64,000 bases of DNA from Corynebacterium crudilactis (lineage in GTDB: Bacteria > Actinomycetota > Actinomycetes > Mycobacteriales > Mycobacteriaceae). The position numbers and the translations under genes are program-made. The notes under the pieces were generated by a model that was not told the origin of the DNA, did not search any database, and saw nothing but the letters and a program-made list of their open reading frames with translations. Of the stretch, positions 50,407-59,574 are shown piece by piece; the first letter of the stretch is position 1, and the number at the start of each line of letters is the position of its first letter. Location of the stretch: the NCBI RefSeq assembly GCF_001643015.1, contig NZ_CP015622.1, forward strand, positions 1,563,358-1,627,357, in the 5' to 3' direction.

Positions 50407-52505
50407 CCACCTTGACGCTGTCACCTGAACTTCAGGCGCTCACTGTACGCAATTACCCCTCTGATTGGTCCGATGTGGACACCAAGGCTGTGGACACAGT
50501 TCGTGTTCTCGCTGCAGACGCTGTTGAAAACTGCGGCTCGGGCCACCCAGGTACCGCAATGAGCCTGGCTCCACTTGCTTACACCTTGTACCAGCGGGTC
50601 ATGAATGTTGACCCACAGGACACCAATTGGGCAGGCCGTGACCGCTTCGTTCTTTCTTGTGGACACTCCTCACTGACCCAGTACATCCAGCTTTACTTGG
50701 GTGGATTCGGTCTCGAGATGGATGATCTTAAGGCACTGCGCACCTGGGATTCCCTGACCCCAGGCCACCCTGAGTACCGCCACACCAAGGGCGTGGAGAT
50801 TACCACTGGCCCACTTGGCCAGGGTCTTGCTTCTGCTGTTGGTATGGCCATGGCTGCTCGTCGTGAACGTGGCCTGTTTGACCCAACTGCTACTGAAGGC
50901 GAATCCCCATTCGACCACCACATCTTTGTCATCGCCTCCGATGGCGATCTCCAGGAAGGTGTCACCTCCGAGGCGTCATCTATCGCTGGTACCCAGCAGC
51001 TGGGCAACCTCATCGTGTTCTGGGATGACAACCGCATCTCCATCGAAGACAACACTGAGATCGCTTTCAACGAAGACGTTGTTGCTCGCTACAAGTCTTA
51101 TGGCTGGCAGACCATTGAAATCGACGCTGGCGAAGATGTTGCAGCAATCGAAGCTGCAGTTGCTGAGGCAAAGAAGGACACCAAGCGTCCTACATTCATC
51201 CGCCTGCGCACCATCATCGGCTTCCCAGCTCCAACCATGATGAACACCGGCGCTGTTCACGGTGCAGCTCTTGGTGCAGCTGAAGTTGCAGCAACCAAGA
51301 CCGAACTTGGCTTTAATCCAGAGGCACACTTCGCCATCGAAGATGAAGTGATTGCGCACACCCGTGCACTGGCAGAGCGCACAGCCGAGAAGAAGGCTGT
51401 CTGGCAGGTTAAGTTCGATGAGTGGGCTGCAGCCAACCCAGAGAACAAGGCACTGTTTGATCGCCTGAACACCCGTGAGCTTCCTGCAGGCTATGCAGAT
51501 GAGCTTCCATCATGGGATGCCGATGAAAAGGGTGTCGCAACCCGTAAGGCTTCTGAGGCTGCTCTTCAGGCACTGGGCAAGACCCTTCCTGAGCTCTGGG
51601 GCGGTTCCGCTGACCTTGCAGGCTCCAACAACACCGTAATCAAGGGTTCCCCTTCCTTCGGCCCTGAGTCCATCTCCACCGAAACCTGGTCTGCGGAGCC
51701 ATACGGCCGCAACCTGCACTTCGGTATCCGTGAGCACGCCATGGGATCCATCCTCAATGGTATTTCTCTCCACGGTGGCACCCGCCCATACGGCGGAACC
51801 TTCCTGATCTTCTCCGATTACATGCGTCCAGCAGTTCGCTTGGCAGCTCTCATGGAAATCGACGCGTACTACGTCTGGACCCACGACTCCATCGGATTGG
51901 GCGAAGACGGCCCAACCCACCAGCCAGTCGAAACCTTGGCTGCACTGCGTGCCATCCCAGGTCTGTCCGTGTTGCGTCCAGCTGATGCGAATGAAACCGC
52001 GCAGGCATGGGCTGCAGCTCTTGAGTACAAGGAAGGCCCTAAGGGTCTTGCACTTACTCGCCAGAACGTTCCTGTGCTGGAAGGATCCAAGGAAAAGGCA
52101 GCCGAGGGCGTTCGCCGCGGCGCTTATGTCTTGGTCGAAGGCTCCAAGGCAACTCCAGACGTGATCCTCATGGGCTCCGGTTCTGAAGTTCAGCTTGCTG
52201 TCAATGCTGCGAAGGCACTGGAAGCAGAAGGCATCGCAGCGCGCGTTGTCTCCGTTCCTTGTATGGATTGGTTCCAGGAGCAGGACGCAGACTACATCGA
52301 GTCCGTCCTTCCTGCAGCTGTTACTGCTCGCGTTTCCGTTGAAGCTGGTATTGCAATGCCGTGGTACCGCTTCTTGGGTACCCAGGGTCGCGCGGTCTCC
52401 TTGGAGCACTTTGGTGCTTCTGCTGATTACCAGACTCTGTTTGAGAAGTTCGGCATCACCACCGATGCAGTTGTGGCAGCAGCCAAGGACTCCATCAACG
52501 CATAG
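50403..52505 (+). CDS. tkt: Transketolase
   Basis: 700 residues. Transfers C2 units between sugar phosphates in the pentose phosphate pathway using thiamine diphosphate. Seen: NCGSGHPGTAMSLAPLAYTLYQ, the ThDP motif ASDGDLQEGVTSEASSIAG...NLIVFWDDN, the pyrimidine-domain EIDAYYVWTHDSIGLGEDGPTHQPVETLAALRAIPGL. Starts with TTG 50403 after AGGAAGGA. First gene of tkt-tal-zwf-opcA-pgl, an operon that unites the non-oxidative and oxidative branches. Codon use is that of a highly expressed gene. Confidence 0.98.
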   Translation: MTTLTLSPELQALTVRNYPSDWSDVDTKAVDTVRVLAADAVENCGSGHPGTAMSLAPLAYTLYQRVMNVDPQDTNWAGRDRFVLSCGHSSLTQYIQLYLGGFGLEMDDLKALRTWDSLTPGHPEYRHTKGVEITTGPLGQGLASAVGMAMAARRERGLFDPTATEGESPFDHHIFVIASDGDLQEGVTSEASSIAGTQQLGNLIVFWDDNRISIEDNTEIAFNEDVVARYKSYGWQTIEIDAGEDVAAIEAAVAEAKKDTKRPTFIRLRTIIGFPAPTMMNTGAVHGAALGAAEVAATKTELGFNPEAHFAIEDEVIAHTRALAERTAEKKAVWQVKFDEWAAANPENKALFDRLNTRELPAGYADELPSWDADEKGVATRKASEAALQALGKTLPELWGGSADLAGSNNTVIKGSPSFGPESISTETWSAEPYGRNLHFGIREHAMGSILNGISLHGGTRPYGGTFLIFSDYMRPAVRLAALMEIDAYYVWTHDSIGLGEDGPTHQPVETLAALRAIPGLSVLRPADANETAQAWAAALEYKEGPKGLALTRQNVPVLEGSKEKAAEGVRRGAYVLVEGSKATPDVILMGSGSEVQLAVNAAKALEAEGIAARVVSVPCMDWFQEQDADYIESVLPAAVTARVSVEAGIAMPWYRFLGTQGRAVSLEHFGASADYQTLFEKFGITTDAVVAAAKDSINA

Positions 52506-52525
52506 TTTCTCTTGCTAGTTTCATG

Positions 52526-52577
52526 CACCAACCCGGGGCAATAGGATTCTCCGGAATTTTATTGCCCCGGGTTGGTG
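52526..52577 (+). terminator. Strong hairpin between tkt and tal
   Basis: CACCAACCCGGGGCAATA (52526-52543) pairs perfectly over 18 bp with 52560-52577, followed by TTGTT. It lies inside the operon and should reduce read-through or stabilise the tkt 3' end. Confidence 0.75.
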
Positions 52578-52586
52578 TTGTTAAAC

Positions 52587-52606
52587 GGTATAAAGGGATT
52601 TATACC
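52587..52606. promoter_or_regulatory. 20-base palindrome upstream of tal
   Basis: GGTATAAA (52587-52594), centre GGGA, TTTATACC (52599-52606). Directly after the intra-operon terminator and 70 bases before tal. Could be an operator with an internal promoter, since TATAAA suits a -10 box. Confidence 0.35.
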
Positions 52607-52676
52607 ATCCCTTCGATAACATCACTCGCATTATTGTGGGTGCCAAAAATTTATTGCTAAAGGACTATTTACTTTC

Positions 52677-53759
52677 ATGTCTCACATTGATGATCTCGCT
52701 CAAATCGGCACTTCCACCTGGCTCGATGATCTGTCCCGCGAACGCATTACTTCCGGTAACCTACAGCAGGTTATTGATGAAAAGTCAGTAGTCGGTGTCA
52801 CCACCAACCCAGCTATTTTCGCAGCTGCTATGTCCAAGGGCGATTCCTACGACGCTCAGATCGCAGAGCTCAAGGAGGCTGGCGCTTCTGTCGATGAAGC
52901 TGTTTACGCCATGAGTATCAATGATGTACGCAATGCATGTGATCTGTTCACCGGCATCTACGAGTCCTCCAACGGTTTCGATGGCCGCGTGTCCATCGAG
53001 GTTGATCCACGCATCTCCGCTGATCGCGATGCCACCCTAGCTCAGGCTAAGGAACTGTGGGCAAAGGTTGATCGCCCTAACGTCATGATCAAGATTCCTG
53101 CCACCCCAGGTTCCCTTCCAGCTATCACCGATGCGTTGGCAGAGGGCATCAGCGTAAACGTCACTCTGATCTTCTCCGTTGCACGCTACCGCGAAGTTAT
53201 CGCCGCATATGTTGAAGGCATCAAGCAGGCTGCAGCTAATGGCCACGATGTCTCCAAGATCCACTCTGTGGCATCATTCTTCGTCTCTCGCGTCGACGTC
53301 GAAATCGACAAGCGCCTCGAAGCTCTCGGCTCCGAAGAGGCATTGGCACTGCGCGGCAAGGCAGGCGTTGCCAACGCCCAGCGTGCTTACGCTGTGTACA
53401 AGGAGCTTTTCGACGCCGCCGAGCTGCCAGAAGGCGCCAACACTCAGCGACCACTGTGGGCATCCACCGGTGTGAAGAACCCTGCCTACCCAGCAACCCT
53501 TTACGTCTCTGAGCTGGCTGGTCCGAACACCGTCAACACCATGCCAGAAGGCACCATTGATTCTGTGCTTGAGTTGGGTAACCTACACGGTGATACCCTA
53601 TCCACTGCTGCTGCAGAAGCAGATGCTGTTTTCGAGCAGCTCGATTCTTTGGGCATTGACCTAGGCGATGTCTTCGACGTCTTGGAAACCGAAGGCGTGG
53701 ACAAGTTCGTTGCTTCTTGGAGCGAGCTACTTGAATCCATGGAAGCTCGTCTGAAGTAG
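52677..53759 (+). CDS. tal: Transaldolase
   Basis: 360 residues, the longer actinobacterial/cyanobacterial type. Transfers a dihydroxyacetone unit. Seen: [17 protein letters not shown] at the start, [30 protein letters not shown] with the Schiff-base Lys, and [37 protein letters not shown]. Expressed as part of the tkt operon and perhaps from its own promoter. Confidence 0.97.
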   Translation: MSHIDDLAQIGTSTWLDDLSRERITSGNLQQVIDEKSVVGVTTNPAIFAAAMSKGDSYDAQIAELKEAGASVDEAVYAMSINDVRNACDLFTGIYESSNGFDGRVSIEVDPRISADRDATLAQAKELWAKVDRPNVMIKIPATPGSLPAITDALAEGISVNVTLIFSVARYREVIAAYVEGIKQAAANGHDVSKIHSVASFFVSRVDVEIDKRLEALGSEEALALRGKAGVANAQRAYAVYKELFDAAELPEGANTQRPLWASTGVKNPAYPATLYVSELAGPNTVNTMPEGTIDSVLELGNLHGDTLSTAAAEADAVFEQLDSLGIDLGDVFDVLETEGVDKFVASWSELLESMEARLK

Positions 53760-53778
53760 AATCAGCACGCTGCATTAG

Positions 53779-53818
53779 TAACGGCGACGTGAACCTTTGA
53801 AAGTTCGCGTAGCCGTTA
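53779..53818 (+). other. Hairpin between tal and zwf
   Basis: TAACGGCGACGTGAAC (53779-53794) pairs with 53803-53818 with two mismatches; loop CTTTGAAA. No T-run follows, so it may be an mRNA processing or stability element rather than a terminator. It precedes the short ORF described at zwf. Confidence 0.45.
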
Positions 53819-53857
53819 CATATCTTTCATCAAAGAAAGGATCGTGACGCTAACACC

Positions 53858-55402
53858 GTGAGCACGAACACGACCTCCACTAGCTGGACAAATCCACTGC
53901 GTGACCCGCAGGATAAACGACTTCCTCGCATCGCTGGCCCTTCAGGCATGGTGATCTTTGGTGTCACCGGCGACTTAGCCCGCAGGAAACTGCTCCCTGC
54001 TATTTACGATCTAGCAAACCGCGGATTGCTACCCCCAGGTTTCTCCCTGGTTGGTTACGGCCGTCGCGAATGGTCCAAAGAAGACTTTGAAAAATACGTA
54101 CGCGAAGCAGTCACTGTTGGTGCGCGTACGGAATTCCGTGAAAACGTCTGGGAACGCCTCGCCGAAGGCATGGAATTTGTGCACGGTAACTTTGATGATG
54201 ATGCAGCCTTTGACAACCTCTCTGCGACTCTTAATCGCATCGATAAAACCCGCGGCACTGCTGGAAACTGGGCATACTATCTCTCAATTCCACCAGATTC
54301 TTTCGCTGCAGTCTGCCACCAGCTGGAACGCTCCGGCATGGCAGAATCCACCGAAGAAGCATGGCGCCGTGTCATCATCGAGAAGCCTTTCGGCCATGAC
54401 CTAGAGTCCGCTCATGATCTCAACGGCCTGGTCAACGCAGTGTTCCCTGAATCTTCAGTGTTCCGCATCGACCACTACTTGGGTAAAGAAACAGTTCAAA
54501 ATATTCTGGCATTGCGCTTTGCCAACCAGATGTTTGAGCCACTGTGGAACTCCAACTACGTCGACCATGTCCAGATCACCATGGCTGAAGATATCGGCCT
54601 GGGCGGCCGCGCTGGCTACTACGACGGCATTGGCGCTGCACGCGACGTTATCCAGAACCACCTCATCCAGCTCCTGGCGCTAGTTGCCATGGAAGAACCT
54701 GTCTCCTTCGTGCCTTCTCAGCTGCAGGCTGAAAAGATCAAGGTACTCAACGCCACCAAGCCGTGCTACCCACTGGATGAAACATCAGCACGTGGCCAAT
54801 ACGCCTCAGGTTGGCAGGGTTCTGAGTTTGTTAAGGGATTGCGTGAAGAAGATGGGTTCAACCCAGATTCCACGACAGAAACTTTCGCCGCTTGTACCCT
54901 AGAGATCACATCTCGCCGTTGGGCTGGTGTGCCGTTTTATCTGCGCACTGGCAAGCGTCTTGGACGTCGCGTCACTGAGATTGCTGTGGTGTTTAAAGAT
55001 GCACCACACCAGCCATTCGATACTGATATGACTGCTTCCCTTGGCCAAAATGCCATTGTGATTCGTGTCCAGCCAGATGAAGGCGTACTCATTCGCTTCG
55101 GCTCCAAGGTGCCAGGTTCTGCCATGGAAGTCCGCGATGTCAACATGGACTTCTCCTACTCAGAATCTTTCACTGAGGAATCCCCAGAAGCATACGAGCG
55201 ACTTATTCTCGATGCCCTTTTGGATGAATCCAGCCTCTTCCCTACCAACGAAGAAGTTGAGCTGAGCTGGAAGATCCTGGATCCAATCCTTGAAGCATGG
55301 GAAGCCAACGGCAAACCAGAGGATTATCCAGCAGGTACATGGGGTCCAAAGAGCGCTGATGCAATGCTCTCCCGCAACGGTCACACCTGGCGTAGGCCAT
55401 AA
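53858..55402 (+). CDS. zwf: Glucose-6-phosphate dehydrogenase
   Basis: 514 residues. First step of the oxidative pentose phosphate pathway, making NADPH. Seen: GVTGDLARRKLLPAIYDL (nucleotide site), the catalytic RIDHYLGKE and the family segment KPCYPLDE; C-terminus RNGHTWRRP. GTG 53858 is used. A five-codon frame GTG ACG CTA ACA CCG TGA (53844-53861) ends across the zwf start codon (GTGA), with AAAGGA just before it. OpcA, encoded next, is needed for activity of the complex in C. glutamicum. Confidence 0.97.
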   Translation: MSTNTTSTSWTNPLRDPQDKRLPRIAGPSGMVIFGVTGDLARRKLLPAIYDLANRGLLPPGFSLVGYGRREWSKEDFEKYVREAVTVGARTEFRENVWERLAEGMEFVHGNFDDDAAFDNLSATLNRIDKTRGTAGNWAYYLSIPPDSFAAVCHQLERSGMAESTEEAWRRVIIEKPFGHDLESAHDLNGLVNAVFPESSVFRIDHYLGKETVQNILALRFANQMFEPLWNSNYVDHVQITMAEDIGLGGRAGYYDGIGAARDVIQNHLIQLLALVAMEEPVSFVPSQLQAEKIKVLNATKPCYPLDETSARGQYASGWQGSEFVKGLREEDGFNPDSTTETFAACTLEITSRRWAGVPFYLRTGKRLGRRVTEIAVVFKDAPHQPFDTDMTASLGQNAIVIRVQPDEGVLIRFGSKVPGSAMEVRDVNMDFSYSESFTEESPEAYERLILDALLDESSLFPTNEEVELSWKILDPILEAWEANGKPEDYPAGTWGPKSADAMLSRNGHTWRRP

Positions 55403-55417
55403 GTTAGGGGCGAATCA

Positions 55418-56377
55418 ATGATCTTTGAACTTCCAAATACCACCACCCAAGCTATCTCCAAGACGCTTACTCGTTTGCGTGAATCTGGAGCTCAGGTAAC
55501 CACCGGACGCGTCCTCACACTCATTGTGGTCACCGACTCTGAAAGTGATGTCGCAGCGATCACGGAATCTACCAATGAAGCATCCCGTGAGCACCCATCT
55601 CGCGTGATCATCTTGGTTGTCGGCGATAAGTCCGCTGAGAACAAGGTAGATGCTGAGGTCCGCATCGGCGGTGATGCTGGCGCTTCCGAGATGATCATCA
55701 TTCATCTCAACGGACCTGTCGCTGACAAGCTCCAGTATGTCGTCACACCACTGTTGCTTCCTGACACCCCCATCGTTGCTTGGTGGCCAGGTGAATCACC
55801 AAAGAATCCTTCCCAGGACCCAATTGGACGCATCGCACAACGACGCATCACTGATGCTTTGTACGACCGTGATGACGCACTAGAAGATCGTGTTGAGAAC
55901 TATCACCCAGGTGATACCGACATGACGTGGGCGCGTCTTACCCAGTGGCGGGGACTTGTTGCCTCCTCATTGGATCACCCACCACACAGCGAAATCACTT
56001 CCGTGAGGCTGACCGGCGCAAGCGGCAGTACCTCGGTGGATTTGGCTGCAGGCTGGTTGGCGCGCAGGCTGAACGTGCCTGTGATCCGCGAGGTGACAGA
56101 TGCTCCCACCGTGCCAACCGATGAGTTTGGTACTCCACTGCTGGCTATCCAGCGCCTGGAGATCGTTCGCACCACCGGCTCGATCATCATCACCATCTAT
56201 GACGCTCATACCCTTCAGGTAGAGATGCCGGAATCCGGCAATGCCCCATCGCTGGTGGCTATTGGTCGTCGAAGTGAGTCCGACTGCTTGTCTGAGGAGC
56301 TTCGCCACATGGATCCAGATTTGGGCTACCAGCACGCACTATCCGGCTTGTCCAGCGTCAAGCTGGAAACCGTCTAA
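55418..56377 (+). CDS. opcA: OpcA, glucose-6-phosphate dehydrogenase assembly/regulatory protein
   Basis: 319 residues. Recognised by its place between zwf and pgl and by stretches RVIILVVGDKS, HLNGPVADKLQYVVTPLLLPDTPIVAWWPGE and DTDMTWARLTQWRGLVASSLD, typical of OpcA. In C. glutamicum OpcA forms a complex with Zwf. No membrane segment. 15 bases after zwf. Confidence 0.95.
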   Translation: MIFELPNTTTQAISKTLTRLRESGAQVTTGRVLTLIVVTDSESDVAAITESTNEASREHPSRVIILVVGDKSAENKVDAEVRIGGDAGASEMIIIHLNGPVADKLQYVVTPLLLPDTPIVAWWPGESPKNPSQDPIGRIAQRRITDALYDRDDALEDRVENYHPGDTDMTWARLTQWRGLVASSLDHPPHSEITSVRLTGASGSTSVDLAAGWLARRLNVPVIREVTDAPTVPTDEFGTPLLAIQRLEIVRTTGSIIITIYDAHTLQVEMPESGNAPSLVAIGRRSESDCLSEELRHMDPDLGYQHALSGLSSVKLETV

Positions 56378-56393
56378 GGAGAAATACAACACT

Positions 56394-57101
56394 ATGGTTG
56401 ATGTAGTACGCGCACGCGATACTGAAGATTTGGTTGCACAGGCTGCCTCCAAATTCATTGAGGTTGTTGAAGCAGCAACTGCCAATAATGGCACCGCACA
56501 GGTAGTGCTCACCGGTGGTGGCGCCGGCATCAAGTTGCTGGAAAAGCTCAGCGTTGATGCGGCTGACCTTGCCTGGGATCGCATTCATGTGTTCTTCGGC
56601 GATGAGCGCAATGTCCCTGTCAGTGATTCTGAGTCCAATGAGGGCCAGGCTCGTGAGGCACTGTTGTCCAAGGTTTCTATCCCTGAAGCCAACATTCACG
56701 GATATGGTCTCGGCGACGTAGATCTTGCAGAGGCAGCCCGCGCTTACGAAGCTGTGTTGGATGAATTCGCACCAAACGGCTTTGATCTTCACCTGCTCGG
56801 CATGGGTGGCGAAGGCCATATCAACTCCCTGTTCCCTCACACCGATGCAGTGAAGGAGACCTCCGCAAAGGTCATCGCGGTGCTTGATTCCCCTAAGCCT
56901 CCTTCAGAGCGTGCAACTCTAACCCTTCCTGCGGTTCACTCCGCAAAGCGCGTGTGGTTGCTGGTTTCTGGTGCGGAGAAGGCTGAGGCAGCTGCGGCGA
57001 TCGTCAACGGTGAGCCTGCTGTTGAGTGGCCTGCTGCTGGAGCTACCGGATCTGAGGAAACGGTATTGTTCTTGGCTGATGATGCTGCAGGAAATCTCTA
57101 A
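56394..57101 (+). CDS. pgl: 6-phosphogluconolactonase
   Basis: 235 residues (older name devB). Hydrolyses 6-phosphogluconolactone. Seen: VVLTGGGAGIKLLEKL, WDRIHVFFGDERNVPVSDSESNEGQAREALL and LHLLGMGGEGHINSLFPH, the sugar-phosphate isomerase-like fold of the family. ATG 56394 follows AAGGAGAA. Last gene of the operon; a 13-base tandem repeat and a terminator follow. Confidence 0.96.
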   Translation: MVDVVRARDTEDLVAQAASKFIEVVEAATANNGTAQVVLTGGGAGIKLLEKLSVDAADLAWDRIHVFFGDERNVPVSDSESNEGQAREALLSKVSIPEANIHGYGLGDVDLAEAARAYEAVLDEFAPNGFDLHLLGMGGEGHINSLFPHTDAVKETSAKVIAVLDSPKPPSERATLTLPAVHSAKRVWLLVSGAEKAEAAAAIVNGEPAVEWPAAGATGSEETVLFLADDAAGNL

Positions 57102-57109
57102 GCAGCGCC

Positions 57110-57161
57110 AGCTCTAACAAGAAGCTTTAACTAGAAGCTCTAACGAAAAGCACTAACAAAC
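57110..57161. repeat. 13-base tandem repeat, four copies
   Basis: Units AGCTCTAACAAGA, AGCTTTAACTAGA, AGCTCTAACGAAA, AGCACTAACAAAC at 57110, 57123, 57136 and 57149. Core AGC-x-CTAAC kept in all but the second (AGCTTTAAC). The array lies 9 bases after the pgl stop and ends at the terminator stem. Confidence 0.8.
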
Positions 57162-57162
57162 T

Positions 57163-57216
57163 AATCCGGGTGCGAACCTTCATCTGAATCGATGGAGGTT
57201 CGCACCCGGATTTTTG
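57163..57216 (+). terminator. Terminator of the pentose phosphate operon
   Basis: AATCCGGGTGCGAACCT (57163-57179) pairs perfectly over 17 bp with 57196-57212, followed by TTTT (57213 onward). It also faces the end of soxA. Confidence 0.9.
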
Positions 57217-57268
57217 GCTCAGCGTTAGATTCTCACCCTAAAACCGCGCACTTAAAAAGGTTAGCTTT

Positions 57269-58411
57269 CTATACGTGCACCGCCTCTTTGATTGGTTCAT
57301 GCGAGGCGATCCGAAAGTCTTCGCTGTACAGCGGCGAGGTGTTTCCGACCGCTAGTTGTGCTGCGAGTTCGCCATAAGCTGGAGAGAGCTTGAAGGCGTG
57401 TCCGGATCCTCCGGTGAGCACAATGACATTGTCCACCGCGTCGATAATTGGAGATTTGTCTGCAGTGTAGGTGTCATAGTGGACGCTGAAACGGTTGGGC
57501 TCTGGGTTGACCCCTGGGAAGAGTTCGTGGGTTTTCCGACCAAATTCAGAGACTGCGTCCCGGTCGAGGCGGAGATCTTCATCTTCTACATGAGCGCTTA
57601 ATGGAACGCCCCACTCATCCAATCCGGCAATTTTGATGCTGTACCCATCGACGCATGGTGCTCCAAATACGTGGAAGCCATCACGGTCACGGATGAAGCA
57701 CGGCAGGTTTTCCGGCTGGAAGTCCACTGGGTTGTTGGGCAGGAACCAGGTGAGCACTAGGCGTCGCACTTCAAGCAGTGGCGCGATGGAGGGCACGAGC
57801 TCGCTTGTCCAGCTGCCGGTGGTGACGATAACGCGGTCCACGATTGTGGTTTCTTCGCCTGCTTGGATGACTACGTGATCGCCGTTGTCTTCGATGCTGG
57901 TGATTTTTTGGTGATCGCGTACTTGGGCACCATTTGCCTTGGCTGTTTCGATTGCACTGAACACTGCTAGTTCGGGGCGCAGGGCTCCACCTTGAAGATC
58001 AACAATTCCAGCTTCATCATCGCGGAAGTCTAGACCTGGGTAACGCTTGCGCATCTGCGCGGCGGTAAGTCGTTCATGTGGCAGCTCATAACGTTCCACT
58101 GATTCCACCAGGCGTTGGAAGGGTGCTTCGTCTTCCTTGCCGGTGCTTAAGACACCGAAGTTGTGGAAGAGTTCGCGTCCGGAAATCTCGCTCAGTGATG
58201 ACCATAGTGCTCGTGCGCGTTTGAGCAACGGAACGTAGGTGCTGCCTTCGTGGTAGGCCATGCGAAACAGTCGGGACTCCCCTGTGAATGCGCCGTAGCC
58301 ATGGGAGATGCCGAATTGTTCAAAGCCGATGGCCTCTACACCTGGGATGTTACTTAAGTGCCACAGTGCCATGGAGCCGGTTGATCCAAGGCCGATTACC
58401 GCAATTTTCAT
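57269..58411 (-). CDS. soxA: Sarcosine oxidase / N-methylamino acid oxidase family flavoprotein
   Basis: 380 residues. FAD site at the N-terminus: IAVIGLGSTGSMALWHL (GxGxxG), then FEQFGISHGYGAFTGESRLFRMAYHE, as in monomeric sarcosine and N-methyltryptophan oxidases. C-terminal FSVHYDTYTADKSPIIDAVDNVIVLTGGSGHAFKLSP aligns with the family end; the Cys that binds FAD covalently in monomeric sarcosine oxidase seems to be His here. Last gene of amtA-ocd-soxA, so probably used to release amino nitrogen under nitrogen limitation. ATG 58411 is used. Confidence 0.88.
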   Translation of the reverse strand: MKIAVIGLGSTGSMALWHLSNIPGVEAIGFEQFGISHGYGAFTGESRLFRMAYHEGSTYVPLLKRARALWSSLSEISGRELFHNFGVLSTGKEDEAPFQRLVESVERYELPHERLTAAQMRKRYPGLDFRDDEAGIVDLQGGALRPELAVFSAIETAKANGAQVRDHQKITSIEDNGDHVVIQAGEETTIVDRVIVTTGSWTSELVPSIAPLLEVRRLVLTWFLPNNPVDFQPENLPCFIRDRDGFHVFGAPCVDGYSIKIAGLDEWGVPLSAHVEDEDLRLDRDAVSEFGRKTHELFPGVNPEPNRFSVHYDTYTADKSPIIDAVDNVIVLTGGSGHAFKLSPAYGELAAQLAVGNTSPLYSEDFRIASHEPIKEAVHV

Positions 58412-58425
58412 TGTTGTTTCTTCTC

Positions 58426-59574
58426 TCAAGCCAGTGCGGGTGATTCCCACAGGTTCAATGTGGTGCCGATGCCTTTTTCCAGGGCGTTTTCATACACTTG
58501 GGTTGCCCAGGCGACGTCTTCTACTGGCATGCCGCCGACGGAATAGAGGATGATTTCCTCATCGTTGGTGCGTCCGGGTAGCTTGCCGGAGCAGATATCG
58601 CCAATCTGGGAAATCTTTGCAAGGTCGAGTTTTCCTTGCAGCGCCAGGTCGTACCAGTGGGTTCCTGGAATGCCGAGGAGTTGGTAGGCCTGTGGGCCGT
58701 ATTCTTCTGCCCAGGCTTCGTAGAGCCCCATGTAGTCAACAACGAGGCGGGCGTCGTCAAGCAAATAAGCGTCGTCGAAGCGACCGGCGGCTGGAAGCAG
58801 CAGCAATGCGCCCGGCTTGAGCCATTCTTTTTTGAAGTATGGGAAGGCGGAGGAGCCGGCGGCGTCCGTGGTGGTGGCGGCGATGACGATGTCAGCGTCT
58901 TTGACCACGTCTTCTTCAGATCCGACGGCGAGCACTTCGATCTCGGGGAATTTTTCCAACGCCCATGTTGCAAAGGCGTTGATGCCGAGTTCGCTGCGTC
59001 CCTTGATCTTGATGGTGGTGATTCCTGGGCGCTCTGCGATGCACGCTTCGGTGATGGTTTTCGCCATGACACCAGGTCCGACGACAGCCAAGGTTGTCGC
59101 GTCGGCGACCGCTAAGTGCTTCACGCCCACGCCGGGAACCGCGCCGGTGCGGTAGGCGGACAGCAGGTTCGCGGACATGATGGCCTTCGGCGCACCGGTG
59201 ACCGTGTCGTTGAGGACGAAGGTGTGGATCGAGCGAGGCAAGCCTGAGGCCTTGTTTTCCGCGTTGGATCCGTACCACTTCACGCCGGTGTTTTTGAATC
59301 GCCCGCCGAGGTATGCGGGCATCGCCATGAATCGGCGGTCGGGACCGTCCTTGGGCATGCCTTCAAATTCTGGGTTTTCCGGGAAGGTGATCATCGCGCC
59401 ATGCGAGTTGGAGTTCAAACCGGCCATTTTGTAGTCGCCCTGCGCCAAGAGCACGAGCGTTTCCTCCATGACATCGACGCATTGCGCGACGTCTTTGACT
59501 CCGGCCGCGATCATGTCCGGTTCGCTCAAGAACAAGAAATTGATGGCGGTTTCAGTGGTGTAGGTTGCGGTCAT
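58426..59574 (-). CDS. ocd: Ornithine cyclodeaminase / mu-crystallin family protein
   Basis: 382 residues. Converts ornithine to proline and ammonia if it follows the closest family. Seen: GMITFPENPEFEGMPKDGPDRRFMAMPAYLGGRF, VKWYGSNAENKASGLPRSIHTFVLND, the NAD-binding VVGPGVMAKTITEAC and GAVPGVGVKHLA. Its ATG overlaps the amtA stop by four bases (ATGA), so the two are translationally coupled; substrate is not proven. Confidence 0.92.
   Translation of the reverse strand: MTATYTTETAINFLFLSEPDMIAAGVKDVAQCVDVMEETLVLLAQGDYKMAGLNSNSHGAMITFPENPEFEGMPKDGPDRRFMAMPAYLGGRFKNTGVKWYGSNAENKASGLPRSIHTFVLNDTVTGAPKAIMSANLLSAYRTGAVPGVGVKHLAVADATTLAVVGPGVMAKTITEACIAERPGITTIKIKGRSELGINAFATWALEKFPEIEVLAVGSEEDVVKDADIVIAATTTDAAGSSAFPYFKKEWLKPGALLLLPAAGRFDDAYLLDDARLVVDYMGLYEAWAEEYGPQAYQLLGIPGTHWYDLALQGKLDLAKISQIGDICSGKLPGRTNDEEIILYSVGGMPVEDVAWATQVYENALEKGIGTTLNLWESPALA

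Noticed and set aside
51510..52409. 299-codon minus-strand frame opposite tkt
   Set aside because: A shadow produced by biased codon use of a highly expressed gene; no ribosome site or family match.
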